From Exophiala sp. HKRS030 (taxonomy: Eukaryota > Ascomycota > Eurotiomycetes > Chaetothyriales > Herpotrichiellaceae): a DNA stretch of 64,000 nucleotides. Positions within the stretch are counted from its first letter, which is position 1. The number at the start of each line of letters is the position of its first letter. Positions 12,619 through 23,220 of the stretch are shown here, one piece after another. The notes under the pieces are model-generated. The model saw only the letters and a program-made list of their open reading frames with translations, did not search any database and had not been told where the DNA came from. A program made the position numbers and the translations under genes. The stretch spans positions 310,001 through 374,000 of the forward strand of contig JAHWDD010000007.1 in the NCBI GenBank assembly GCA_023897205.1, given 5' to 3'.

Positions 12619-13959
12619 CTACCGCACAGGGATATTGATTGCGGCTTCTGGAGCAACCTTGCCTTTCCCTTTGGCGAGGGCTCGTTCAGCGTCATGTCGT
12701 TTACTGAGGGCGCTCTTCAATGCTCCGAGCCACCTTTCCAAGTCGTCCTCATCGCCAGCACAGAACCTGTAGGTCTTGTCGTCCATGATTATTTGGAAAC
12801 AGAACTTCTTGGACTTGCTGACAGGGTCGATCTCGGCAGCATTGATGACGGAACTTATAGGAAAGACTTTGACTGCTGAATATTCTTGATCGTTCTTGTA
12901 GAACGCCAGGCTCCTGGCTCGGAGGACTACCCACAGCCACTTCCATCCTTTGACGCCCGTCTTGTGAGACTTGAGGATTTGGAGGTATCCATGACGAATC
13001 ACTCGTTCAGGGTCTGTGGTGGCATCGGCCGAGGAGGACAGCAAACCCGCCTGAGGAGGCAGTTTGGTTTTCGAAGAAGATGCCAGTTGTTGCGATGACG
13101 CTATCGGTGTCAGAGCTGGGTGTTTGTGAAGCGAAGACGCAGAGTTCTTTGGTAAAGAGCTGCCTAGGGCGTCGGAGAAATCTGACATTGACGTTGTGAA
13201 CTGTTCGTTCCCAGAGTATTCGTTGAGGGTGGATGGAGCATTCTGATGCTGTGCTAGTTGCGAGCCTTTCCTGGGACGATTTTGAGTTACGGCCGAGTGA
13301 CCGTCGTTGGAAATGCGTCCACTTAGTACCTCGTCGGCAGACATGTCGGTTGATTCGTATGTATTAAACGGTTCTGCATCACGATGTGGGAACTGGGGTG
13401 CACTGAGATCAAGGTCTTCGTCTTCGTCAGTCCTAGCCTCTAGACGAATTTGTGTGATCCATTCAGCAGTGTCTTTCGTTGACAAGCCTTCGAAGTGGTA
13501 GTTCTTCGAAGGCGAGAAGACACCAAAAACATTCTCGGTCCGAGCTTTACGGACAGGTGCGACTGCGTTTACATCGGACAAGGTTATGGAAGCCTTCAGG
13601 TCAGTCTCGTCAGCGTTCTGGTAAACAGAGAGCAGATTCGGCCTCAGCACGAGGTATGCGGGCTTCCATGAGGGTTTCCAGGCTCCTTTGTTCTTGACTC
13701 GCCGAAGGACTTTTCCACTTTTGATCACACGGTCGAAGCAGAAACTGCCGTTCTGATCAACCGGGGAGAAGACGTCTAGGTTTCTGTGTCCAGGCTGGAA
13801 GGAGGACGGTGGGACAAAGGCTGGAGGCATTCTACTTGGGGAAAGTTGCGGTGGATTGAATATTGGTTTGGCCGGCGTAGACGGGCGGAGAGGGGAGGTC
13901 GCCGCCATGACGAGTAAGAGGGAGGTGGTGTTTTCTTGAGGGTTTGGAGCAATGGCCAC
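12619..13959 (-). CDS. Tandem PH-domain protein, Opy1-like
   Basis: Uninterrupted frame of 446 aa. Two pleckstrin-homology domains are visible: PH1 (~residues 76-175) with VIKSGKVLRRVKNKGAWKPSW, AYLVLRPNLLSVY and EWITQI; PH2 (~305-420) with VIRHGYLQILKSH, KWLWVVLRARSLAFYKN and LERWLGALKSAL. The linker is Ser/Gln-rich and probably disordered. This layout matches yeast Opy1, a PI(4,5)P2-binding regulator of the PIP5-kinase Mss4 at the plasma membrane, so a phosphoinositide-sensing role is inferred. The second Met (MAATSPLRPS, residue 18) is an equally plausible start, because the first 17 residues look untypical. Confidence 0.85.
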   Translation of the reverse strand: MAIAPNPQENTTSLLLVMAATSPLRPSTPAKPIFNPPQLSPSRMPPAFVPPSSFQPGHRNLDVFSPVDQNGSFCFDRVIKSGKVLRRVKNKGAWKPSWKPAYLVLRPNLLSVYQNADETDLKASITLSDVNAVAPVRKARTENVFGVFSPSKNYHFEGLSTKDTAEWITQIRLEARTDEDEDLDLSAPQFPHRDAEPFNTYESTDMSADEVLSGRISNDGHSAVTQNRPRKGSQLAQHQNAPSTLNEYSGNEQFTTSMSDFSDALGSSLPKNSASSLHKHPALTPIASSQQLASSSKTKLPPQAGLLSSSADATTDPERVIRHGYLQILKSHKTGVKGWKWLWVVLRARSLAFYKNDQEYSAVKVFPISSVINAAEIDPVSKSKKFCFQIIMDDKTYRFCAGDEDDLERWLGALKSALSKRHDAERALAKGKGKVAPEAAINIPVR

Positions 13960-15655
13960 CAGAAGAATGCAGTTATTGCATTTTGGAAGGAGTTGTGGTA
14001 TTTAGATACGATGCGCCAGGCAGATTCGAGACCGATGGGACGATAGGGCGATCAAACGAGCGTTTCAGAAGCACCCAGATGATTTCGCATCGAGTGGTGC
14101 AAGGTGCGGTAGCGGCGGGCGCAGGCGATGAAGCAGGCCAGGGCGATGAAATATACTGTAGCAGTCGTATGTCGGGGGAGGGGGTGTGAAGAGCCGAAGT
14201 GGTTGGATGTCAACATTGATCGTCTGTGCAGGAGGAGCAGGCGCAGTTGCGAGGCCTGTTTCTGGGTGGGTGTCATTGATGTGGCGGAAAAGCGACGATT
14301 CGCTGTGGTGGTTGGTAGTTATCGAGTAACTGGTATGCAAGCCACTCGCCGCACGCACCAAGACCACTACCACATGCGAGCGATCAGCGATGGGAGATCT
14401 TTGTGTTCGGCTGGTACGAGGTACGAGTGTAAGAGCCGCCAGGGGTCATTTTTTGTACTGTAACGGTCCCTCAGACCAATACTCCATACGGAGTACTGGA
14501 GGGAATAAGGCAAAGCCCAGTGCAGTCCATCAGCCTAAGACAAATAACCCACCTAGCACCTTTAGGTTTCTCTAGGTTCTTCTAGGGGCTAACTTAGACT
14601 CACTGGGGGCGTGGCTCTGGGTGCCCTGCTTAATAGGAAACAGCCGGCGGGATCCCCCTGCTTTTCCTCTTGCCAGGCACAACTGTTCGGTTTCGTCAAC
14701 CACTGAGGCTCTTTGCCTACACTTACCAGGTATGGAGTAAGGATACTCCGTAGTTGTACGGAGTACCTACTATAAATTCATCTGCGTACCTGATACGGAT
14801 ACTGTGTACTCTTACCCCGTGCAGAGGTTGTTATTGGCGAGTAAATTTGGTGTTTTGGCCACCCACTGGACACTTGATGCCCCTTTTTGTGAGGCACCCA
14901 GGCAGATACTCGGTAGCAGGTGGCTTGATTTCTTGTAGCAGCTTGCGAATGAGCAGTTGGTCGCCGAGATAGTTGATTTACATATCCGCCTAGATACCTG
15001 GTATGCTTTCGAATCTGTTTCTGCAAATGTCTCTACAGCAGGAAAGACGAAGCCTCTTCGATCATGAAATAATATCCGCGGGAGAACTGCATACTGTAGA
15101 TGTATGTACATATGTACGGATTGTAGGGTGATTGATTCTTGGCAGCAACGCAATCGCAATTCAGCACCAGCCGACTCAGGGATCCCAACGGTGGATCTCA
15201 CTGGCTGCGTTCCAATCCGCCGTTTCTTCAAGATTCCCAAAAGTCCTACGGAGTACACGTTCCTCACAGCCATCACGACAAAAAAGAATCTGTATCTGTC
15301 TTCTGTCCCCTGTACTTTCTTCATCGACAACCGCAAGCTCATAATGTTGCTTCAATATTCGTCACGATAATTGTTCTGCGCCAGTCGAACAACCCTCGAA
15401 GCTGTTTTCACATCCCTGTACACTTTCGCCCGCCTCATCCCTAATCTCCTCCCTTCGCCGTGCTTGTCAGAAGGTGTCCCCGTCTTCAATCAAACCACGA
15501 TTCCCAACGCCTCTGCTTCCGACCACAGCCATCCCGACCACCGTCGTCGTCTCTTTCGATGCGCGGCATAGATTGCATGGTGTCAAGATAGCATCTCAGG
15601 AGAACTGCCAAACCTCCTCTTTTGTTGGACGGACTCCGGAGACACGTTCATAACC
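13960..15655. other. Divergent intergenic region
   Basis: About 1.7 kb between the PH-domain gene (-) and the mannosyltransferase (+). It is the densest cluster of TACGGAGTA in the window (14487, 14744 reversed, 14757, 15247). No gene supported. Confidence 0.6.
14744..14765. repeat. Inverted pair of the TACGGAGTA motif, 4-nt spacer
   Basis: TACTCCGTA and TACGGAGTA face each other across GTTG, forming a perfect 9-bp inverted repeat that could fold as a hairpin or bind a dimer. Single copies occur at 14487-14495 and 15247-15255. All lie in the same divergent intergenic region. Confidence 0.9.
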
Positions 15656-17265
15656 ATGGGGCTATTGCAACGGCTGTACAAGCGCCTGCCTTCAACGCCG
15701 GCAGTCGAAGAGTGGAAGAATGAGAAGCCGAAGTCGGTATCACGATTATCCTTCTTTCGCAGGCGCATCAAGCTGAAAGGAAACTCTTCGATATCAATAC
15801 CGCTGGGATTCCTTTTACTATTTCCCAGTCTGGTCGTCATTTTAATTCTTATCCTCGTGATAAAACATCCCAACTCCCCCGGACGAATATTAGTTCCCGC
15901 TGGGACACCGCCTTCAATAAGGTATACCATTCCCCGTTATGATAGATACAAGCATGCTGACCCTGGTGCAGAAAGATTAGCGAGAGACACGACAAAGTAT
16001 TCGCTACTGGATGTATGAACCCTGAAGAGGCTGCGAAACAACCACGAGCCAATGCCGCCTTTGTTGTATTGGCGCGAAATAAAGAGTTGGAAGGAGTGAT
16101 ACAGTCGATTAAAAGCATTGAACGACACTTCAACCGCTGGTTCCATTATCCCTACGTATTCCTCAATGACGGTGAATTCGAACAGGACTTCAAGGACACC
16201 ATAACTAATTACACCTCCGCTCCCGTCGAATTTGGCAAGATTGACAACACAATGTGGGGTTACCCAGACTGGGTTGACCATGAGGTTGCAAGGGAAGGTA
16301 TTCGGAAGCAGGGAGATGCGGCCATCATGTACGGTGGCATGGAAAGCTATCATCATATGTGTCGCTTCTACTCCGGTTTCTTCTACAAGCATGAACTGCT
16401 CCAAAAGTATGAGTGGTATTGGCGCTTGGAGCCAGAGATCAAATACTTCTGCGATATCACGTATGATCCATTCATTGAGATGGCACGAGCCAACAAGACT
16501 TACGGCTTCACAATTGCCGTCAAAGAACTCAAGGAAACGGTACCCAACATCTTTCGATACGCCTCGGCCTACAAACGGAAGCACAATATCAAGTCAAAGG
16601 GTCTGTGGGAGATGTTTGTGGAGCCACAGCCTGAGAAGCAAGACAGTGGGGACGACAAAAGAGCAAAGACGCTGCCTAATGAAATTCTTCAGACTGAACC
16701 CGGCCATCAAAACATTGAGGATATCGACCCCGAAAACATGGAGGGCGAAAAGTACAACATGTGTCATTTCTGGAGTAATTTCGAGATCGCCAGACTCGAT
16801 TGGTTCCGCAGTAGAGAGTACGAGGAATTTTTTGATATGATGGACAAGAGTGGAGGGTTCTGGATGGAAAGAGTAAGTTGTCATAATGCATCCTTCATCC
16901 CCGAGGTAACTAACAGTATCTAGTGGGGTGATGCACCCATCCATTCCCTTGCAGCAGGCGCACTTCTCGCACCTCGCGACATCCACTACTTCCGCGATTT
17001 TGGTTATAGACATACAACCATCCAGCACTGCCCGGCTAATGCTCCAGCTAGACAACTGCCACACATTCCGTGGTACGAAAAGACAACCGAAGATGAGAAG
17101 GAGCGTAAGGAGGAAGACGACTACTGGGCGATGCCAGACCCGCCTAAGGAGAATGGCGTAGGCTGTCGTTGCAGATGTGACACTGATATCCGAGATGTCG
17201 AAGGCAAAGAAGGCAGCTGCCTTGCCGAATGGGTCGAAGTTGCCGGAGGATGGGCTTCTCCTTAG
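15656..17265 (+). CDS. Golgi alpha-1,2-mannosyltransferase, GT15 (Kre2/Mnt1/Ktr) family
   Basis: Adds alpha-1,2-mannose from GDP-mannose to N- and O-glycans in the Golgi. Exons 15656-15921, 15972-16872 and 16924-17265 give 502 aa; introns are 50 and 51 nt, the first with a GCTGACC branch site. Topology is type II: a short basic N-terminus, TM at residues ~47-69, a stem, then the catalytic domain. Without removing intron 1 the frame breaks at a stop; after splicing it runs ERHDKVFATGCMNPEEA into PRANAAFVVLARN. GT15 hallmarks are YWRLEPEIKYFC (from residue 238), CHFWSNFEIARLDW and WGDAPIHSLAAGALL. The tail is Cys-rich (VGCRCRCD). Which Ktr branch it belongs to is not clear. Confidence 0.92.
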
Positions 17266-18496
17266 AAGCATATCAGAAGCTGAGAGGATATTGTCTCAAT
17301 GCAAAGGAACTTCCTTGACTCGATCGAGCATTACAGGTCGGCGTTTGGCGTCTCCGTTTCGGGTTAGAGCCTCATCAGGCGAACCGAAGCCATTGAACAT
17401 GGTCGGATAATTGTGTGATGGTGTTGGACCCAGTCTTTGGATTCAGGATGATAACTTTGGTTGGTTCTAAAAGTCGCGGTCCGTCCAAACTCGGCAATAC
17501 AGAAATTTATGGCGCGATTTGCGTCGCTTCGGTTCTTCATGAACCACAATGAGGAGGTGCCCTGAGCCGCCGAAGGAACGGTGGACGAAGCGGGAAATTG
17601 AGGGCTCTCGGCCGTGTGCGTGTGACGATTTGAAATGGGAAACCCAGCGTCGAGTCGACGACCCCCTATAATAGGTTTGATGATGAGGACCCATCTATAC
17701 AGACCGTACTATCAACTGTACATTCGAATTGTGTGAATACAATGGTTTCTTACTGCTCTGATGAATTTTTGACCTGGTAAGATTCGGATTCTTGGTGTTC
17801 GGCACCTACTGATCCCTATCTACGGTGTAGATTAGGCTAGCTCTCAGCCTTGGGCATTGCGGGACGATAAGCAATCAGGCTGCGACACGGAGGGGCTCTT
17901 TGTGCGGGGTCCGATGCATGTTGTCTTGTCTGCCTTGTGTCATGACTTGTGTTGAAATGTAAATCCCTTGGTTGCCTTCGACCTCTGTGAACATATTATC
18001 ATTGCACTGACATCTGTCCACCTGTTTCTCCTCCGTCCTTGTATCCTACTTCATCTTCTCGCTCAGTCCTTCTCACCCTCCCAGCTTTCAATTTTCCTGA
18101 GTGGGCCGCTTGCGGGCTTTTGACGCTGCCTTCACTATCTACTTGCTGGCTCCGCGAGGAATGGTTCCAACTCAAGCCGCGGACCGTCAATTGGCCTGAC
18201 TGCAACATTGTCTTTGCGCTGTTAATGTGAAATGCGAAGCGAACCATCTTTGTATCAACTCAACCTGTAGGTGATTCCAGCATTTGACCGTTAGATCACG
18301 TACCATGCAACGCAACGCCCTCCCCTCCCTCAACGCTTGATAACATCCTCTCTCCTCTCAATGAGCATGGTTCCTGCTTAGGTGAAGAGGTAGATTTCCA
18401 GATGGGCTCAAAATACCCTAAAGCCGTTGAGTAAAGAGGGCTGTGGTGTCATCACACATTGTCACTCATACTTGCTGTATTCCCCTTCACCTGAAA
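17266..18496. other. Intergenic region
   Basis: About 1.2 kb between two plus-strand genes with no credible frame. It holds the 3' flank of the mannosyltransferase and the promoter of the next gene. Confidence 0.6.
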
Positions 18497-20905
18497 ATGG
18501 CTGACATGCAAGATCAAGGCATCACTCTTCCGGGTGAGGAAGGCACGATAACCCCTCCACGACCCGACCACTTTGACCTCGCTTATCCCGAAATTTATCT
18601 ACAGCTTTCCCTCGAGTCCTTGCTCGCTCACTCGCATCTCACCTCTTCGACGTCCCAAGCCATGCCTGCCTCTGACACACGTTCGTCGTCCCTCGACGAC
18701 AGTTGGGCATCCCTTACGGATATCGAATCTTCAAATGAGGATGATATCAGGTCTGAACATACAGATGTAGGCTCCCTGCTCGATGTACACAGCTCAGACG
18801 ATGTCCACAGCGTTGTGGAAGGGCTTGATATGAGTGACGGAGAGTCTACTGATGAGGGTGATATCGGAGACACTTCTACAGAAGATCTGGGCTGCACAAG
18901 GGTTCTCCAAACGTCAACAATAAAATTGTCTGTTGAGCGCGAGCTGACACTCGACTCGTCGCTTGTCCATACTCACGGCCATGTGCAAGACCAAGCCGAG
19001 ACTGCGTCTGTTCGCTATCCCCCTAGCTGGACTCATACCACCACAAGACCAATTATGCAGGATGATGCTCGCAAGGTCAATCAGCAATTAGAAAACGAGA
19101 ATGAAGCCACAAGGTACAATATCGTGACCAACATGACTATCCTGAATGACAACTCAGATCTAAATGCTCTCGACTATTTCAAAGTCGTTCTTCTTGGCAG
19201 CCATGTTGAACAGTTTCAACCGGAAATTCAAAGAAAGCTTGGAGATGTATTGGTCTCACAGACACCTACAGGGAGAGCCAAACGAACATCCATCTCGAGG
19301 TACCACCTGGTGCCAAACTCTTTTGGACCCGGTGCAGAACCAGACTTCGCCGACCTGGTTGCGATTGACAAGCAAATCGACTTTGACTGTTACAATATGA
19401 TTGAAGAAGATGGTAGTCTGGGTCCCGATTCCCGTTTGATGTTAAGAAATAGTCAAACAGTCTCCGAATTGGTATCAAAATGGATTGGCCACACGCATAT
19501 GGTGGTCACACCTCGTTGGGTACCTCCCGATCTCGCTGTCATTTGTGTCGAACTCGATGAGAGAGGACGTATGGACGGCAATAGCCACGCTTTCCTAAAA
19601 TTCGTGGCTCGCCATAATATCGCAAGCATTGTTATCAGAATGGATCGTGGTTGGTTTGGCCAGTACTCTGATAGTATCTGGAAACCGGATTGGCTTTCCG
19701 AGGCCATCGGACCTGCATCCCCAAACACGCAAACGAAGGATAAAGAGTTTCCGAAACAACCTGTGAGCGTTGCATCCTTCCTGAATCTTGACTCGTCTGC
19801 GTTGAACAAGCATATCGCCTTCATCACATCGAGATCCGCAGAAGTCATCCCGAGCGAACCACACTCTGGGAGTGAGATCCGAGAAGAAATGTTCAAAAAG
19901 AATTCGGATAGTCCAAGGTCATTCTTGGTACGCAATGCTCCTACAATAAAGTCCATCTTGATGGTGCTCTGGGTGATCTCGATCTTTTTTCTTGGTACAC
20001 AGCTGCTGCCGACGGTCTACAATACGCTTTTCAGCAACTTTAGCCACACCGTCAAAGATATATCAGGGCCAACCAACACGATACCTACCTGTACGCCGGA
20101 AGCTGCTGCTGCAACATCTGAGACAGCACTACAGGGTTCCGCAAGCATTGTAGCAGTCAGCGATATGAATCTTGCTGCTATCTCGAACAGTCTTGGCCAC
20201 TCTATGACCAAAGATGCTGTACACTTTCAAGTCGGGATCGCGGGTGACAATCAATTGGTTGTTAGACTGCCGAAAGTCGCCACGAACCGAAAGAAGCGGT
20301 CCCCATTAGGCGTCGTGCTGGAAAGAGACAACGAATCAATTCGCGCTGTTGTGCATGAGATCTTTGATGGAGTATACAGCGTTCAACTTCAACCTCGCGA
20401 TGCACATGGAGACGTCAAGGTACATCTGGCCATGAGCAAGCCTGAACTGAGCGAGACTTTGACTATATCATTCGGAGACCGCTCAGCTTTGAGCCTACTG
20501 TCCCTGAGGAAAGCGCGCCAGAAGCTCGAGTCGCAATTCCTTGAAGCTTATGCAACTTTGGAAAAGGAGATTGAAGCTTTATTCGACAGCATAGGTCAGC
20601 GAATGGGTGCCGCTGAGGGACCACTTCTTAACTTGTTGAAAACGCACGCCTCCCCTCTGAGAGCCATGCAGGCAGAGTTCAACGAAATGGCTGAGCGAGG
20701 GAGTTTGCAGAGCAAGAGAGTTGTGAAGCTTCTTACGGAAAGCATGTCCAGCACAAGAGCAGCAATGTCTAGCTTCCTTGAGAGCTTGCACACGGATACG
20801 TTGAAGCCCCAATTTGGCAGGACTACGGTTGTTCACAAGCTGGCCGCAGCACAGAAGCGGGCGCAACAAATCGTTGCCAACGCCAAAAACAAAGTGAATG
20901 CATGA
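18497..20905 (+). CDS. Unrecognised 802-aa single-pass membrane protein
   Basis: I do not recognise this family. The first ATG (18497, context AAAATGG) gives 802 aa without an intron. Layout: an acidic, Ser-rich, probably disordered N-terminus (~1-210); a globular part (~220-430) with YFKVVLLGSHVEQFQPE, AVICVELDE and ARHNIASIVIRMDRG, which suggests alternating beta/alpha but has no P-loop; one TM segment (~486-508, SILMVLWVISIFFLGTQLL); a beta-rich segment (~590-670, VVHEIFDGVYSVQLQPRDA); and a helical, coiled-coil-like C-terminus (~680-802). Potential N-glycosylation sites follow the TM. There is no signal peptide. Orientation and location (ER, nuclear envelope) cannot be settled. The long intact frame argues for a real gene. 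Confidence 0.75.
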   Translation: MADMQDQGITLPGEEGTITPPRPDHFDLAYPEIYLQLSLESLLAHSHLTSSTSQAMPASDTRSSSLDDSWASLTDIESSNEDDIRSEHTDVGSLLDVHSSDDVHSVVEGLDMSDGESTDEGDIGDTSTEDLGCTRVLQTSTIKLSVERELTLDSSLVHTHGHVQDQAETASVRYPPSWTHTTTRPIMQDDARKVNQQLENENEATRYNIVTNMTILNDNSDLNALDYFKVVLLGSHVEQFQPEIQRKLGDVLVSQTPTGRAKRTSISRYHLVPNSFGPGAEPDFADLVAIDKQIDFDCYNMIEEDGSLGPDSRLMLRNSQTVSELVSKWIGHTHMVVTPRWVPPDLAVICVELDERGRMDGNSHAFLKFVARHNIASIVIRMDRGWFGQYSDSIWKPDWLSEAIGPASPNTQTKDKEFPKQPVSVASFLNLDSSALNKHIAFITSRSAEVIPSEPHSGSEIREEMFKKNSDSPRSFLVRNAPTIKSILMVLWVISIFFLGTQLLPTVYNTLFSNFSHTVKDISGPTNTIPTCTPEAAAATSETALQGSASIVAVSDMNLAAISNSLGHSMTKDAVHFQVGIAGDNQLVVRLPKVATNRKKRSPLGVVLERDNESIRAVVHEIFDGVYSVQLQPRDAHGDVKVHLAMSKPELSETLTISFGDRSALSLLSLRKARQKLESQFLEAYATLEKEIEALFDSIGQRMGAAEGPLLNLLKTHASPLRAMQAEFNEMAERGSLQSKRVVKLLTESMSSTRAAMSSFLESLHTDTLKPQFGRTTVVHKLAAAQKRAQQIVANAKNKVNA

Positions 20906-21471
20906 ATGTGTATGAGGACGATGGATGATAGGAGTCATAGATTTCAGGGACTGGAGTTGAACGACACTGATTGGGTCCATGAAGTCACCGCATGAGGTAT
21001 TGGGTAGCAGTAGCGCATGAGTTTCATGGGAAATCAAGGGTGAAGTTTATTGATGTTGTGATTACATTATACCCGCATAAGATAGGCCTTTTCTTCCATA
21101 CTGAGAGGTGTATTGATGAGATTAATGAATTGAAGAGACAGTTATTAATGAATTAAAATGGCAGTCAATGAGTTCCGCTGGACAATATCCTCATATCTCA
21201 TATTAAAGATGCTCCCACAGCCTTGTCCCTCGACATTGAAAGGCGGCTTACATAACTCGCTTGGCAGTATGCGACATTCCTAAATGGGCCCACTCGTTTG
21301 CGTCTATCAAATTGTTGGAGGAACTGGCACTTTTTCAGACGTGACTCAGTCACACCAGAGCACCCTACGGCTGCCTGGAAGCTCACCGTTTTTGAGTTGA
21401 GAGGTGGCCGATCTTTTTGAACTGCCATCATACGATTATCCTTCCCTGCTGGATCGAAGGTCTTCTCTGCC
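20906..21471. other. Intergenic region
   Basis: 3' flank of the unknown membrane-protein gene and promoter of the eIF2B delta gene. A minus-strand frame (21198-21740) overlaps the start of eIF2B delta and is a shadow. Confidence 0.6.
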
Positions 21472-23220
21472 ATGTCAGACCCAAACTCGTCCAACCCCAC
21501 TGGTGTTGCGATCGCACCTCTGAATCCAACAGCCGCATCCTTCAGCATGCCCTCCCAGAACGAAAGCACCCTCGCCAACGGCGCCGCAACGCCATCCCCT
21601 TCCTCTAGTGGCGCAGCCGATCGACCCAAGGACTCGAAAAAGTCCAAGCCCCCTCGACCCGATCCGACCCCTCGAACGACGACAGAACAAAACATGGCCG
21701 AAGCAGGCGCCGGTGTCAAACTAACGGGCGCGGAACTCAAGAGACAAAAGGCCGCCGAAAAAGCCGCCAGGAGAGCTGAAAAGGTTGCACAGAAGGGGTC
21801 GGAAGCACAAGCCCAGAATGCGAGCAGCTCAAGCCTGAAGCCACCAGACTCTCAACAACGCCGTCCCTCGACAACGAAACGTGAAAGTGACACGGGAAGC
21901 ACCCAACACAAGCGCACGCTGTCGTCGAGTGGCGGCAAGGGTCTTCCCCTGCGTCCGAACCAGCAGCAAAGCCAGCAACAAACGTCCACAGCCACCAGCG
22001 AGAAACTCAAGCACACCGAGTCCAAGCGGGTGAGCATGTTCTCACACTTGTATCCGAAGGAGAAGCGAGCCAGTCTGGCCAGTGCAGGCCGGGAGATTCA
22101 CCCGGCGGTTCTCTCTCTGGGGCTTCAACTGCGCGACTATGTGATTTGTGGCGGCAACGCACGCTGCGTGGCTACACTCCTGGCTTTCAAGAAGGTCATC
22201 CAGGCGTACACGACACCTCCGGGCGTTGCACTCTCGAGACATTTATTGACACATCTTAACCACCAAATCGCATACCTTCGCAACGCTCGGCCCCTGAGCA
22301 TGTCTCAGGGCAACTCCATCCGGTGGCTGAAGAATCTGATCTCGACGCAGCCGGTGGACGCGACGGATAGTGAGGCCAAGAAGAGTCTCTGTCTTGAGAT
22401 AGATCGGTTTATCCGTGAGCGTATAACTTTGGCCGATGAAGTCATTGCGCGCGAAGCCGGCAGTAGGATTGACAATGGCGACGTTATCCTAACGTATGCG
22501 AAGAGCAGTGTTGTTGAGAAGACCTTGATTGCCGCGCACCGGGCCGGTAAAGACTTTCGAGTTATTGTCGTTGACAGTCGACCAATGTTCGAGGGGAAGA
22601 ACCTGGCCAGGTCCCTCGTCCGGGCGGGGCTCAAGGTACAGTATTCATTGCTCAACGCGTTGAGCGAGGTGGTGGACCAGGGCACCGGAATCGTGACCAA
22701 GTGTCTACTGGGTGCAAGTGCGATGCTCGGCAACGGCGCGCTCCAAGCACGTGCGGGCAGTGCGGTGGTCGCGATGATGGTCAAGGAGTGCAACCAGAAC
22801 CGCAGTCGAAATGTGCCCGTCATTGTCCTCTGTGAGACGGTCAAGTTCACGGCCAAAGCGGCGCTGGACAGTGTGATCATGAACGAAGTCGGTGATGCCG
22901 ACGCGCTGGTCGAAGTACACGAGTCCAACGTACTGAGTTCCACTGCGGCGGCGGCGGTGAAGAAACAAGATCAGAATGCGAAGAGCGGAAAGAAAGGCGC
23001 GACGAAGGACAAGGACGACGAGGACGAGGACAAGTTGGGTGGTTCGACCAAGGGGTTGGAAGGGTGGAAGGAACAGCAGGGCTTGTACCTGTTGAATCTG
23101 ATGTACGATGTGACACCGGCCGAGTATCTCGATGCAGTGGTGTGCGAGCTTGGAAGTCTGCCGCCCATGGCTGTCCCTGTCGTCAACGGCGTCCACGGGG
23201 ATGACCAGGCTTTGGCATGA
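21472..23220 (+). CDS. gcd2: Translation initiation factor eIF2B subunit delta
   Basis: A regulatory subunit of eIF2B, the guanine-nucleotide exchange factor for eIF2. The alpha/beta/delta subcomplex senses eIF2-alpha phosphorylation. The frame is 582 aa with no intron. The N-terminal ~200 residues are low-complexity and Lys-rich (ELKRQKAAEKAARRAEK), as in fungal Gcd2. The conserved IF-2B fold follows: HLYPKEKRASL, IHPAVLSLGLQLRDYVICGGNARC, SMGN-like MSQGNSIRWLK, GDVILTYAKSSVVEKTL, FRVIVVDSRPMFEGK, LLGASAMLGNGALQARAGSA and VPVIVLCETVKF. The final part carries a fungal-type acidic insert (DKDDEDEDK) before GLYLLNLMYDVTPAEY. This is typical of the delta rather than the alpha or beta subunit. 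No oddities. Confidence 0.95.
   Translation: MSDPNSSNPTGVAIAPLNPTAASFSMPSQNESTLANGAATPSPSSSGAADRPKDSKKSKPPRPDPTPRTTTEQNMAEAGAGVKLTGAELKRQKAAEKAARRAEKVAQKGSEAQAQNASSSSLKPPDSQQRRPSTTKRESDTGSTQHKRTLSSSGGKGLPLRPNQQQSQQQTSTATSEKLKHTESKRVSMFSHLYPKEKRASLASAGREIHPAVLSLGLQLRDYVICGGNARCVATLLAFKKVIQAYTTPPGVALSRHLLTHLNHQIAYLRNARPLSMSQGNSIRWLKNLISTQPVDATDSEAKKSLCLEIDRFIRERITLADEVIAREAGSRIDNGDVILTYAKSSVVEKTLIAAHRAGKDFRVIVVDSRPMFEGKNLARSLVRAGLKVQYSLLNALSEVVDQGTGIVTKCLLGASAMLGNGALQARAGSAVVAMMVKECNQNRSRNVPVIVLCETVKFTAKAALDSVIMNEVGDADALVEVHESNVLSSTAAAAVKKQDQNAKSGKKGATKDKDDEDEDKLGGSTKGLEGWKEQQGLYLLNLMYDVTPAEYLDAVVCELGSLPPMAVPVVNGVHGDDQALA

Noticed and set aside
15656..16018. Separate 120-aa protein ahead of the mannosyltransferase
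   Set aside because: It is exon 1 read through the 50-nt intron 15922-15971; splicing fuses it in phase to the GT15 domain.
16232..17271. Long frames on both strands over the mannosyltransferase exons
   Set aside because: They are shadows of the GT15 reading frame; only the + frame shows family motifs.
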